DNA of 64,000 bases. Origin: Steromphala cineraria (Eukaryota; Mollusca; Gastropoda; Trochida; Trochidae). Shown piece by piece: positions 45,619-58,200 of the stretch. Location of the stretch: positions 32,432,171-32,496,170 of the forward strand of contig OU744723.1 of NCBI GenBank assembly GCA_916613615.1. The letters run 5' to 3'. How positions within the stretch are numbered: the first letter of the stretch is position 1; every line of letters begins with the position of its first letter. The notes under the pieces are model-generated. The model did not search any database and had not been told where the DNA came from. It saw only the letters and a program-made list of their open reading frames with translations. The position numbers and the translations under genes are program-made.

Positions 45619-46180
45619 TTTCAAATGAATGAAGGCTATAAAAGCAGTTTCAGTCATATTTTTTTAAAAAACTCAGGGCAAGCTTAAAATTGTACAACAC
45701 TTGACTTAAATTGTAATAAACTCTCTTTGTATCAATTAAACTTGATGGAATCGATCTTTACTAATTTATTAAGAATATTTCAAATGAATTTAGGCTATAA
45801 AAGCAGGTTAAGTCTCTTTTCTTTTGAAAAAAAATAGATTTTTGAAAAGTTAGTTACAATTCAGGGCAAGTTTGAAATTTAAAATCCCTTGACTCAAATT
45901 GTAATAAACCCTCTTTATATCAATAAACCTGGATGGAATCGAAAATGATTAATTTTAAGGAATATTTCAAATGAATTTAACCTATAAAAGCAGTTTCAGT
46001 CATAGTTTTTAACAAATCAACAGGTTTTTTTGTTGTTATTACAATTCAGGGCAAGCTTGACAATTTTTAAACACTTGCCTCAAATTGTAATAAACCCTCT
46101 TTATATCAATGAAACTGGATGATATCGATGACTATTTCAAATGAATTAAGGCTACAAAAGCAGTTTCAGTCATAGCAATC
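45619..46180 (+). repeat. Tandem repeat of 159-187 bp units with TATAAAAG boxes
   Basis: Units start at 45619, 45778, 45965 and 46135 (the last partial) with TTTCAAATGAATTTAGGCTA. Each of the first three has TATAAAAGCAGTTTCAG-like sequence, a CAGGGCAAGCTT segment and ATTGTAATAAACCCTCTTTA. Confidence 0.8.
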
Positions 46181-47499
46181 AATATTAAATTTTAGACCAG
46201 TTTTCGCGTTAACACTGATGTAGAAGCTTTTCTGACAAATCTTAGTTTAGGTATTACAATTTGAGGCATGCTTGATTACACTTTGCGGCAGACTTTGAGT
46301 CATTACAATAATTATTTGAGGCAAATTTTATTATAATTCACGCCAGGTATTACAATTTGCGGCACAACACAATCATGCCTATCTTCAGAACTTGGAAATC
46401 AAACATTCCTGATTGTTTTAAAATGTAGATTACAAATATCTTCCGAAAGAAGTATTCAAACAGTATTCAAACGGCGCTATATCAATCGCCCCTATCAGTT
46501 TGTTGGTCGAAAAAAGCTCCAGCAAAGACAATTATGTTACCTTTATTGAAGGAATCTCCGCATGCGACAATGTGATGTCTTAGTAGAGGGGACACATTCA
46601 AACAGTAACCTAGTTTCTTTGTTTGAACAATTACTCGTTATAACGCTTCCATTTCATTTCTATTATTCGATTTATATTCTTATAGTTTGGTATGATTTAT
46701 AGCCGTCAATATATTGACATACATGCAAAAACTGGAGAAAAAGTCTTGGTGATGTGCTTTGGTGATCACCCATATTCGAAGTACATGTCCAAATTTACTT
46801 AACTTTACTTTTGGAAAATCGAAAGGTTATGAGATCTAGTTATATATAACACTGCACTTTGTACCTCTTGAATGGACTTTTCAGAGACGTGCGATTGATT
46901 GATGGAAGAAATCTACCGCAGATCAAGCGGTCAAAGGTTAACCTGATGACTGGAGTTACAGGGCTTTGTGAGATCTATAATCTGCGTAACGAAGTGAAGA
47001 GGATAATGACCTTATAATAATGAGATTACGACAATATTCAAAGTCATTTTCATAAATATCTAAATCATATGTGAAATTTGTTAATGTTGAAATTGTTTCA
47101 TTACAGTCAAATTTTATGTTCGATAAAATGTATAGACAAAATAAAAGCCATGGACTCGTAGCGCATGGGTAATCCTATAGTATTTGGATTGCCATATTCT
47201 TTATGAAGATAAACATTTCAAATGATAAATTTGATTATTGAAACAAAGTGCACTAATAGGGGACAAATTAATTTCTTAATAATCTGAAATAAAAAAATAA
47301 TAAAATACATATCTGATGAGGAAATATAACTATTAAAAACTCAATAGCATTATTCAGTAAATTTTATCATACTCGTTTAAGTAAGAATTAAAGAATACAA
47401 ATCACACCAACATTTGAAAGTATTTCAACATGATTTAAGTACACTGACTCGCCAGTAGATAAACAGCGTAGATAGCAGATAGCAGATAGCACACTCATA
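46181..47499. other. Intergenic / upstream of the TRIM gene
   Basis: Short GGTATTACAATTTGAGGCA-type echoes at 46255-46375; otherwise nothing recognised. A (GATAGCA)3-like run is at 47472-47490. Confidence 0.35.
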
Positions 47500-47624
47500 T
47501 AGAGCCTCTTATTTACAGTCACGTGACCAGTCGCCAGCTCGGCAGACGGCAAGGCGAGTCGTCCATACAGTGGGAGAATCTGGTTTTGCTGTCAACATGT
47601 CCTGACCATAATCACTGCATGAAG
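47500..47624 (+). other. Candidate 5' untranslated exon of the TRIM gene
   Basis: A more GC-rich block with an E-box-like TCACGTGA (47519-47526) ends GCATGAAG at a strong donor GTGAGT (47625). The next coding exon at 50881 is preceded by an acceptor (TATGTATACAG, followed by GTCCAAG and the ATG). The link is inferred. Confidence 0.35.
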
Positions 47625-47930
47625 GTGAGTTATTTGGAGTCTTATTGTTCTCGTAATATTTCGTTTCACATTATACGTTCATGGCTAGGCCTATTGATTC
47701 GGTGCTATGAGTTAGACAGATAGGATTCTTTATCAGATCGATGAATGTAATGGAGGTCACTTCCTACTTTCGGTTTGAGATATGCCATAAAGCGAGATAT
47801 TGAACCAAGTGTGCACCTTATCAAATAGATTCGTTGCGATTTACAGGTTATCTTGACTCTCATTCAACCTGCAAATTTAGTCACAACTCATACCCTCGTC
47901 ACTAGTTGATAACATGAGTAACCCGACTGG

Positions 47931-48060
47931 CTAAGTGTACATAACAACCTGATGAGGGTCTATACGAGTGTCCACTGTACACGCTCTACGCTTAGTGTAC
48001 ATAACAACCTGTTGAGGGTCTATATATAGATACGTGTGTCCACTGTACACGCTCTATATA
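47931..48060 (+). repeat. Imperfect tandem duplication
   Basis: Two units share AGTGTACATAACAACCTG, TGAGGGTCTATA and GTGTCCACTGTACACGCTCT. The second has an extra TATATAGATA. Confidence 0.85.
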
Positions 48061-49389
48061 GACTGCCTTAAGACTAGTTGTTCAGCGTAAGAGACATCGA
48101 ATACGATCACAAGGCTACCCAGTGGGTAAATATTATATGTTTATTCATATACGATCATTGATTAAGTGTCTGGTCACAGTGTAGGTCGGTGAGGGTCTGT
48201 ACCTCTGGGTCTACATGCGCTTAATCAATCAAACAGCTATTTGAAGTTACTGTACAGTAAAGTGCGACAAGTCCTGGTAGTCCTGTGTGTAGTACTGAGT
48301 GATTTGTTGCACTGTAAGTATTGTAGGGGCTAAACGTGTTTGCCGTATACACTCTGTTGCAAAATGCTTGTTTCAGTTTAATCCGAATTCAGCACCAAGG
48401 AAGATATTTTACGGGTTAAATGCCACAAACCTCGAAGCCGAGGGTTTAAGTATCCACGTTAATGTTAATAAATAAGATATGGATTTTATTTCGGAAGAAT
48501 CTTTAGAAATATACTGATCACGTCTCTGCAAAGATGAAAAACATAGTCAAATTAAAAATGATATATATTACATCTGTTTTCTGTTTAATTCAAAGTAAAA
48601 ATAATACTTTTTGAAAGCCTGATTATAATCAATGATATGTTTAAAATCAATAATGTTAAATCAATACTTTGAATTTATTTCTATTTGAAATAGAATATAA
48701 TGAAACATAATTCAAATAATTCAGGAATAAAAGAGCACAATCAAAATATTAATGAGAGGTTAATATTTGCGCTTTAATTTTTCATGTATCTATGCATACA
48801 CGAATAATAAATTTTAAGAGAAAATATTATTTATACAGCGTAGCATAATAAATACTGTATGCTTTTAATGTTAATATGTGATAGCCAGATATTGAGGCCA
48901 ACCCTGTTAACAAAAGTACCCATGGAAAAATGTAAAACAATCATTTACTCTAATTCTGTTAAAATAGTTATTTCTTTAACTTATCTTATTCAAGAACTAT
49001 CAATATAAAATTTATGAAAAGAACAGCACTTTACTTAACAGTTTAAAATACCTGGAATACAATCAATTGACTTTGCTGTAGAGTACAAGACAATTGTGAA
49101 AGCCTAACTTGTGAACAGATATATTGATATAGAAGATATTTTTCATTTATGGACTAATACAATGTCTATTTCTTTGAGTTAGGTGTTCAAACAAATCATT
49201 ACTAAACTTAAAAAGTTAAAATTTCGGAGAGTTCAGATACGAATACTGTATTGTACGCAACAATAATTTGTAAACACTAGCATACTCTAACATAAAATAA
49301 ATGCTAAATGAGTGTTTGATGTCTCTCTGTTGTTTAAGTTGGAGTGAATGTTATTAAGTAAGGAGTTCAAGGGTAGGCTTTTTATTACT

Positions 49390-49745
49390 TTAAAGGGGCA
49401 GTATCAAGTGTTAGGGGGGATATATGGTTATGTCAGGAAAATGAAAAAAATAGTTCCAATGTTATTAAACTATATGAAGCAGTAATAAATCAATTATATA
49501 ATGTAACTGTCAGCCATTTGATTCCTGTTTCTTACATAAAATGAATTAAAGTTGTTCACACAAAAATGGCAGCCTATGGACTTGCTAGTATTGCGAATCT
49601 TTATTAGTTGTTCTATGATTATGGATGATTGGTTTGTCTAATGAAAATTTTTACATTATTACAAATACATTTTGCCTTAACGGACACTTATCAGTGAAAT
49701 ATTTTAAATAAACAATTTTGAAAAAACTTGCTTCTGCCTTTTTAA
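49390..49745. mobile_element. AGGGGCAG-family MITE (copy 6)
   Basis: Left TTAAAGGGGCAGTATCAAG; body with GTTATGTCAGGAAAATG, ATGAAGCAGTAATAAATC and ACAAAAATGGCAGCC; right ACTTGCTTCTGCCTTTTTAA. Confidence 0.85.
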
Positions 49746-49974
49746 GTTAGTATTATGTGATGAACTTTAATTTACATGCTGTCATACAAATTGAGATTTT
49801 CAGTAAATCACATGAGACTGTATGAAAATCATTTTATCGACATGACTGAATGCAAAATAAATAAAAGAAACTTTGTGCAATGCAGCATTCAAGTGCACCG
49901 GATAAAACATAATTAATTTCTTCGTTCAAAATAACTTTGCATGTAAGAATATATATTGTTTTAAACATATATAG

Positions 49975-50264
49975 AGGATATTATATGAGTGGTCATGACA
50001 TACTGTGTTTACGACACGAGTGCCTAAATATTAGTATGTCCCGAGCGATAGCGAGGGATATACTGATATTTAGGCACGAGTGTCGAAAACACAGTATGTC
50101 ATGGGCACGAATATCATATTCTGTTTATTACTGTAGTCCCAGAATTAAAAAAAATACTCAAAACCTATTGCTCAGTATAGGCGGACTAGCCGCCGCCGAT
50201 CCGTATAGATTGTGACGGCATAGGTAAACCGTGACGTCAAAGCATTATTAATAACGTGACGTCA
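49975..50264. mobile_element. CRE-bearing foldback element (second family member)
   Basis: Hairpin 49975-50121: GACATACTGTGTTTACGAC and ACGAGTGCCTAAATATTAGT pair with ACTGATATTTAGGCACGAGT and GTCGAAAACACAGTATGTC. The apex is CGAGCGATAGCGAGG. Downstream come TGTGACG (50211) and TGACGTCA at 50232 and 50257. Confidence 0.75.
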
Positions 50265-50880
50265 CTATGAAAAAGTGATATTTTGCCCTAGGGCAACATA
50301 TGATAACTATGAACCTCGGTATGACTGCCCTTGAAGGTAATAAACAGCAGTAACATAACATTGTTAATGTAATTCTTATTGTAATGAAATACCCAACGAT
50401 GTAGATCATGAGAGTAAGATCCCATTTCCTTTATGAAATACAAATTACCAAATACACCAAAATCAGCATTACTAAGCTGTAACAAAGACGAGGGGTTAAT
50501 ACTAAAATCATCTCGAGCACTGGCTTAACATTTTATATATCATGAAGACATACTTCTCTATTTATCATAGTTTGGCGTCCTTATATTTCATACCAAAGAG
50601 TGTAATTTGGTCGTTATGAAGCCCTCATAGCTGGACTAACAATATGTCAATTTGAGAGACTTCAATACGTCCGGATTGTTTAATGACGTCACTCGAGTGG
50701 CAATCAAAGTTTAGCCTTGCGTATTTATTCATCCCCAATGTATCCAGATAAAAAAAATTATTTCACCGATTGGACTGAAAACTCAAACTAAATCATACAA
50801 TATAATCTCTTATGAACTCCAAAGTGTATTTATCTTGCCGGTATTCTGACATTGAGCAATTCTATGTATACAGGTCCAAG

Positions 50881-52780
50881 ATGGCGACAGCAGGCAAGCT
50901 ACAGGACGACTTCCTGACTTGCAGTGTGTGTATGGAGGTGTTTGTGCAGCCTGTAACACTAGCCTGTCAGCATACATTCTGCAAGAACTGCCTGGGCAAA
51001 TATCTACAGACAAAAGAAGAAGCAGTGAGAAACAAGACCATCCCCTGTCCCACATGTAGACAAGAGACCCCAGTGCCTCACCCTGACAGACCTGTGGAAG
51101 ATTGGGCGGGGCAGCTGAAACCAGGACTGCTTCTCACTGGACTCATGGACTCAGTTGTACAAGGTAACTTTCAAACAAATAGAGATTATTCTTGAACAAA
51201 ATCTGATGCCTCAACATATATGCTTAATCGCATGATATATGATATATTACTTATTCCTTAGTCCCATTTGTACACAGGGCTGACATTAGTTCTGGCACCT
51301 GACAAGTGACGATATATTATAATTTATCATCACTGTTGCCTGGTAGACAGTATATCTCAATGATAAAACCAAGTATTTCAACGCTGATCATATGATAAAG
51401 TTTTATCATACGGAAATACTGTGATTTGATAGGTCTGTGTTATTCAAACGAATTTGAGACAATAATGCATTGTCAGCATACTGATGAATAAGTTTAACAA
51501 ATGTATGCCAATGATAACCTCCATTAGTTATACATGATTTACAATGTTACTTTCCAGGACATGGCCAATGCTCAGTGTGCAAGGAAGAAGGGAAGACAAC
51601 TCCAGCCACACACTGGTGTTCAGAATGCGAAGCTCTATTTTGTGATGGGTGTCTGCAACTGCATGGTAAAATGCCAAACTCAAAGAAACACCAAGTTGTA
51701 CCAGTCTCAGACAAAACGCCTCGACAGAAGAAATTTATCTGCAAGGAACATGACAAGAAAATTAAACTCTTCTGCACAGACCATGACAAACCCTTGTGCA
51801 CTGTCTGCTGTAGTATTGCTCATAGAACATGTAAAAAGGTTGTCACAATCAAGGCTAAGCTGACAGAGGTCAAATCAAAACTTCATCGTCATCAGCAGAA
51901 TTTAGCAGAAAAAATTGGTTTAACAAAGGGCGAGTTTCAAAAACTGGATTTACAAGAGAAACACCTTTTGGCAGATAGGTCCATGCTGGAATCAGAAATT
52001 AGGAAAACCATAAAAGAAGTAATTAATGCTCTGAAACAGAAGGAAAATCAACTGATTAGACAGGTAAAGGATCAAACAGAACAAGACACACAGATGTTGA
52101 GGTCGATGATGAAGACAAAACAAATGGATCTACAGCTGTACCAGCAGCAGTCTCAGTCCATCCAGCAGGCCCTGGAGTTGGAGGATGAGGCGCAGCTGTT
52201 TGAAATGTATCTGTCGTCTGGATCAGGGGCTGGAGCTGGCGTTACAGGGACACAGAGGAAGGATAAAGCAGATGTGGCTAGCCTGAACCTTGTACATAAT
52301 ATTGAAAATCTAAAGAACAATATTGGAAAGATTGATGTGAAGATTCAACATTGTGACAGAATAGACTTGACTGCTACACCTGTACTGGGTGAAGTTATTG
52401 AAGCAACAGAAAATGTGGGAGACAGATGCGGGGTAAAAGACAGTTTGGTTCTGAACACTGCTGAAACTATGGTCACTGTTTTTGCTGATTATTCGACTAA
52501 GCTTTTGAAATCATGTTACACTAAAGCAGGACAGCAATGTTCAAGTTTACTCAAGGTGTCTGGTGGTCCCTGGTGTATGACAGTTATCAGTGAAGGTAAG
52601 GCAGCTGTGTCTCTCTCTTACGCACTGTGTATCATCACAGTTGCTGTGAATCCTGACCTGGCGCTTCTATCTGACACAGTCTGGAGACATTGTATTCACA
52701 TACACACCTACTGGAGGCAGAGCTCTGAGAGATCCATGGGGAATCACAACCACCAGTACAGGAGACATTCTAGTAGCTGA
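50881..52780 (+). CDS. TRIM-family E3 ubiquitin ligase (RING, B-box, coiled coil)
   Basis: Exons 50881-51163 and 51558-52780 join in phase (G|GA) with donor GTAACT and acceptor TTTCCAG, giving 501 residues to the first stop. The RING finger spans residues 14-59: C14-x2-C17, C29QHTFC34-x2-C37, C56PTC59. A B-box1-like zinc motif (CSVCKEE...WCSECEALFCDGC) starts exon 3. A B-box2 (CKEHDKKIKLFCTDHDKPLC) and a long Gln/Lys-rich coiled coil follow. Such proteins transfer ubiquitin and oligomerise through the coiled coil. The C-terminus should be an NHL-like propeller, but the frame departs from it near 52660. The last about 35 residues are out-of-frame sequence, and the real propeller tail lies in another frame to 52946. 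Confidence 0.85.
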
Positions 52781-52946
52781 CCGGTATAAACACAAAGTGA
52801 TTCATATCAGTAATACAGGGGAGTTAATTACAGACATTCTTACAGAAGAGAATGGTGTGCAGTATCCAACTGGTCTGTGTGTTGATGGAGACAAACTGTG
52901 TGTTGCAATGCAGAACAAGGGATTACACAAATACAGATTTGGTTAG
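52660..52946 (+). pseudogene. NHL-like C-terminal tail of the TRIM gene, out of frame
   Basis: A frame offset from the TRIM ORF reads SGDIVFTYTPTGGRALRDP, then WGITTTSTGDILVADRYKH, then GVQYPTGLCVDGDKLCVAMQ and ends at TAG 52944-52946. 'P.GI....G.ilVaD...h.V..is' and 'P.GlcvdgD.L.V' are NHL blade motifs. The upstream propeller blades are missing. An internal deletion with a frame change, an assembly error or an unrecognised intron could explain this. Confidence 0.7.
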
Positions 52947-55220
52947 GTTATAGGTACTCAGATGGTCGGTTGATACTGTTAAGCGAGAGAGATCAATTTC
53001 GAAAACGAAAGTTACTCATTTGAAAACATTTGATATTATTTCGTTGTCATAAGAACTTTATTTATCAGGATGGAATTAGAACAAAACACGTATCACGTGA
53101 CAAAATATCGATTGTGATCAATCAACTACTCAAAGCATGTACGTTGCAATTGTAGTAAAAAAACGTCATTTTAATAACATGTATGTTTTGCGTTTACAAT
53201 ATTAAACTTTATTTTCTTCTTATAATGATCATTTGATTATTAAATTTTTTCCCCAGTAGAAATCATCAGAAAATGATGCTTTCAATGACTGCATTTTAAT
53301 GTTTTATGATAAATTAGGTTTTTTTTTTATAAGCAGCTGAAACCGAAATACTTCATGTTAAAAGGAAAACTCACTAGCTGTTATTAAATTAAAAACTAAA
53401 ATCAGTCTGTTTTATGACAATAATTTAAAAACACAATATGTTTATCTCGAAAAAAACATGGAGGAATGAATTAGTTTAGTCGGATCGCACGTGCAACACG
53501 AGGAAATTGACATGTTATCTGCAAAACTCATGTACGGTGTCAATCATTCACAGTAACAGATGGTGTCATGCCGTTTTAAAGAGTAAATAACTTTGCTTCT
53601 TTAGGTAAAATTGTCTCATTCTAAAATCTTGACTATATTGAAATAAACCATTATATTAATTACGATATTTTATGTTATGTGTTATAACCCAAAACCATTG
53701 GTTGGTCAAGAAAATCACCAAATTCGAAATGTTGGAATATTTTACAAGTTTTTACAAAACGCAAAAAACTACTTCATATCTTTAAAATTGTCACTGGCAC
53801 CCACTGTTTGAGACCCTTCACTTCTCAAAAATGTTTATCCCAGCAACAATGTCAATATCAACATGCTTTTCACGAAATGCACGTGATCTCGTGAACTGTT
53901 CTAGAAACTCACAAGATCGATTGACAAATACATGTTTAGGGCACAGGAATAATTTTCACTGACCCCAAATCTGCCAAGTATCACTTATAACTTACACCCG
54001 GACCAGGGACAGTTTACACCACGAATTTGAAGATTGCAATTAAACTAAATGTTATAAAGAAAGTACGTAATTAACTTTTTAAAGAGCCACTCCTTGAGTT
54101 GTTTGCATCTCAAATGCAAACTTTAACAATAGCGTAATTTGACGGAGTTGCATCGGCTAATGCTGACAAGTTTTGATTTGAATCAAATCGAACTTGAATA
54201 GTGGCAATAGAAAGGTTTGCAGTCTGGATGATGATCGAAATCCGGACAATAACCACGCCATCTTTACACTCCTGCATTTGCCATAATGAGAGTTGAATTT
54301 TGGTTTCAGCATATACTGAAAATTCAACTTACAATTGGAGGGTGCTTAACCTTTTTTGTGTATATCGTATTATTTGATAATAACTGTGGAAAAATCATAT
54401 AATAATCATATACATGTATATACATTTGTATATGTATAACCAGGGGAAAATACCCCGATAGGATTGTCACTTTCAACTCATCAGAACACAGTTATAATAT
54501 CGTTACAGTTTGATTACAAATGTCAGGGTGACATTGTGTAATGGCTCTGTAATAAGTGTGATAAAAAAGGATACAATTCCAAAGGACTAATATAATTATG
54601 ATCCTGTCTCAAACTTCAAAATAATTCATTCATGCTCTCTGCTGCATCCCTCCTTATATCAAAGTTGTTGATTCAATTATTAAAATACTTGATATATACA
54701 GGAAAAGTCAAAGAAATGTTTTCATTAAATTTTAACATTAATTCTAATAAGACATTTGGCATTATCTTAGCACAATGTAATTTGAACATACAGAATGAAT
54801 TTAATTAAATGTAATTAATCTGGGTTGGCTTATAAAGTTAACTTTTTTATACCCTAACATTCATGAAGTTGAAAAGCTGAAAAGACTTGTAGATTAAAGA
54901 CCCATATTCAAACTTTAACATTCGTAAAAATATTTTTACTGTATTTGTGACATTATAAGCAATATTTGGCGACCAACAATGAGAAATTGGGATAAAAAAT
55001 TACTAAAAAGGAGACACATTTATCTTCTGCTGGCACATTTTTGAGGGCTAATACCAAATGACATAAAATAATGAGTTTGTGCAGGTTCTATCTGTTACAC
55101 TTCAGTATTCTAATGGAAATCTGTTACAAAAACTGGTCGAGCAAAATATCACATTGTTCAGAAAATTCTTCAATTTTCAATATTCTTTATTAAAAATTTG
55201 GTTGTCATCACATCCTGCTT
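52947..55220. other. Intergenic between TRIM gene and satellite
   Basis: AT-rich. A small hairpin GTTGAATTTT...AAAATTCAAC is at 54292-54332. No coding or RNA feature recognised. Confidence 0.4.
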
Positions 55221-58200
55221 TATCTCCACGTTATAACTTCTATCTATTCCGGTCATGTATTATTTATCTCCACGTTATAACTTCTATCTATTCCGATCAT
55301 GTATTATTTATCTCCACGTTATAACTTCTATCTATTCCGGTCATGTATTATTTATCTCCACGTTATAACTTCTATCTATTCCGATCATGTATTATTTATC
55401 TCCACGTTATAACTTCTATCTATTCCGGTCATGTATTATTTATCTCCACGTTATAACTTCTATCTATTCCGGTCATGTATTATTTATCTCCACGTTATAA
55501 CTTCTATCTATTCCGGTCATGTATTATTTATCTCCACGTTATAACTTCTATCTATTCCGGTCATGTATTATTTATCTCCACGTTATAACTTCTATCTATT
55601 CCGGTCATGTATTATTTATCTCCACGTTATAACTTCTATCTATTCCGGCCATGTATTATTTATCTCCACGTTATAACTTCTATCTATTCCGGCCATGTAT
55701 TATTTATCTCCACGTTATAACTTCTATCTATTCCGGTCATGTATTATTTATCTCCACGTTATAACTTCTATCTATTCCGGTCATGTATTATTTATCTCCA
55801 CGTTATAACTTCTATCTATTCCGGCCATGTATTATTTATCTCCACGTTATAACTTCTATCTATTCCAGCCATGTATGATTTATCTCCACGTTATAACTTC
55901 TATCTATTCCGGCCATGTATGATTTATCTCCACGTTATAACTTCTATCTATTCCGGCCATGTATGATTTATCTCCACGTTATAACTTCTATCTATTCCAG
56001 CCATGTATGATTTATCTCCACGTTATAACTTCTATCTATTCCGGCCATGTATTATTTATCTCCACGTTATAACTTCTATCTATTCCGGCCATGTATTATT
56101 TATCTCCACGTTATAACTTCTATCTATTCCGGCCATGTATTATTTATCTCCACGTTATAACTTCTATCTAATCCGGCCATGTATGATTTATCTCCACGTT
56201 ATAACTTCTATCTATTCCGGCCATGTATTATTTATCTCCACGTTATAACTTCTATCTATTCCGGCCATGTATGATTTATCTCCACGTTATAACTTCTATC
56301 TATTCCGATCATGTATTATTTATCTCCACGTTATAACTTCTATCTATTCCGTCATGTATTATTTATCTCCACGTTATAACTTCTATCTATTCCGGCCATG
56401 TATTATTTATCTCCACGTTATAACTTCTATCTATTCCGGCCATGTATTATTTATCTCCACGTTATAACTTCTATCTATTCCAGCCATGTATGATTTATCT
56501 CCACGTTATAACTTCTATCTATTCCGGCCTTGTATGATTTATCTCCACGTTATAACTTCTATCTATTCCAGTCATGTATTATTTATCTGCACGTTATAAC
56601 TTCTATCTATTCCGGCCATGTATGATTTATCTCCACGTTATAACTTCTATCTATTCCGGCCATGTATGATTTATCTCCACGTTATAACTTCTATCTATTC
56701 CGGCCATGTATGATTTATCTCCACGTTATAACTTCTATCTATTCCGGCCATGTATGATTTATCTCCACGTTATAACTTCTATCTATTCCAGCCATGTATT
56801 ATTTATCTCCACGTTATAACTTCTATCTATTCCGGCCATGTATTATTTATCTCCACGTTATAACTTCTATCTATTCCGGCCATGTATTATTTATCTCCAC
56901 GTTATAACTTCTATCTAATCCGGCCATGTATGATTTATCTCCACGTTATAACTTCTATCTATTCCGGCCATGTATGATTTATCTCCACGTTATAACTTCT
57001 ATCTATTCCGGCCATGTATTATTTATCTCCACGTTATAACTTCTATCTATTCCGGCCATGTATTATTTATCTCCACGTTATAACTTCTATCTATTCCGGC
57101 CATGTATTATTTATCTCCACGTTATAACTTCTATCTATTCCGGCCATGTATTATTTATCTCCACGTTATAACTTCTATCTATTCCGGCCATGTATTATTT
57201 ATCTCCACGTTATAACTTCTATCTATTCCGGCCATGTATTATTTATCTCCACGTTATAACTTCTATCTATTCCGGTCATGTATTATTTATCTGCACGTTA
57301 TAACTTCTATCTATTCCGGTCATGTATTATTTATCTCCACGTTATAACTTCTATCTATTCCGGCCATGTATGATTTATCTCCACGTTATAACTTCTATCT
57401 ATTCAGGCCATGTGTTATTTATCTCCACGTTATAACTTCTATCTATTCAGGCCATGTATGATTTATCTCCACGTTATAACTTCTATCTATTCCGGCCATG
57501 TATTATTTATCTCCACGTTATAACTTCTATCTATTCCGGCCATGTATTATTTATCTCCACGTTATAACTTCTATCTATTCCGGCCATGTATTATTTATCT
57601 CCACGTTATAACTTCTATCTATTCCGGCCATGTATTATTTATCTCCACGTTATAACTTCTATCTATTCCGATCATGTATTATTTATCTCCACGTTATAAC
57701 TTTTATCTATTCCGTCATGTATTATTTATCTCCACGTTATAACTTCTATCTATTCCGGTCATGTATTATTTATCTCCACGTTATAACTTCTATCTATTCC
57801 GGTCATGTATTATTTATCTCCACGTTATAACTTCTATCTATTCCGGCCATGTATTATTTATCTCCACGTTATAACTTCTATCTATTCCGGCCATGTATTA
57901 TTTATCTCCACGTTATAACTTCTATCTATTCCGGCCATGTATTATTTATCTCCACGTTATAACTTCTATCTATTCCGGCCATGTATTATTTATCTCCACG
58001 TTATAACTTCTATCTATTCCGGCCATGTATTATTTATCTCCACGTTATAACTTCTATCTATTCCGGCCATGTATTATTTATCTACACGTTATAACTTCTA
58101 TCTATTCCGGTCATGTATTATTTATCTCCACGTTATAACTTCTATCTATTCCGGCCATGTATTATTTATCTCCACGTTATAACTTCTATCTATTCCAGCC

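Larger units (their letters stand above)
47625..50861. other. Putative first intron of the TRIM gene
   Basis: Holds an imperfect 60-70 bp direct duplication (47931-48060), a MITE (49390-49745) and a CRE-bearing foldback (49975-50264). No coding exon recognised. Confidence 0.35.

Noticed and set aside
34027..54130. Shared AAAGAGCCACTCC(T/C)TGA sequence at 34027 and 54080 as a further MITE family
   Set aside because: Only about 18 bp match and no inverted partner or common body was found at either place.
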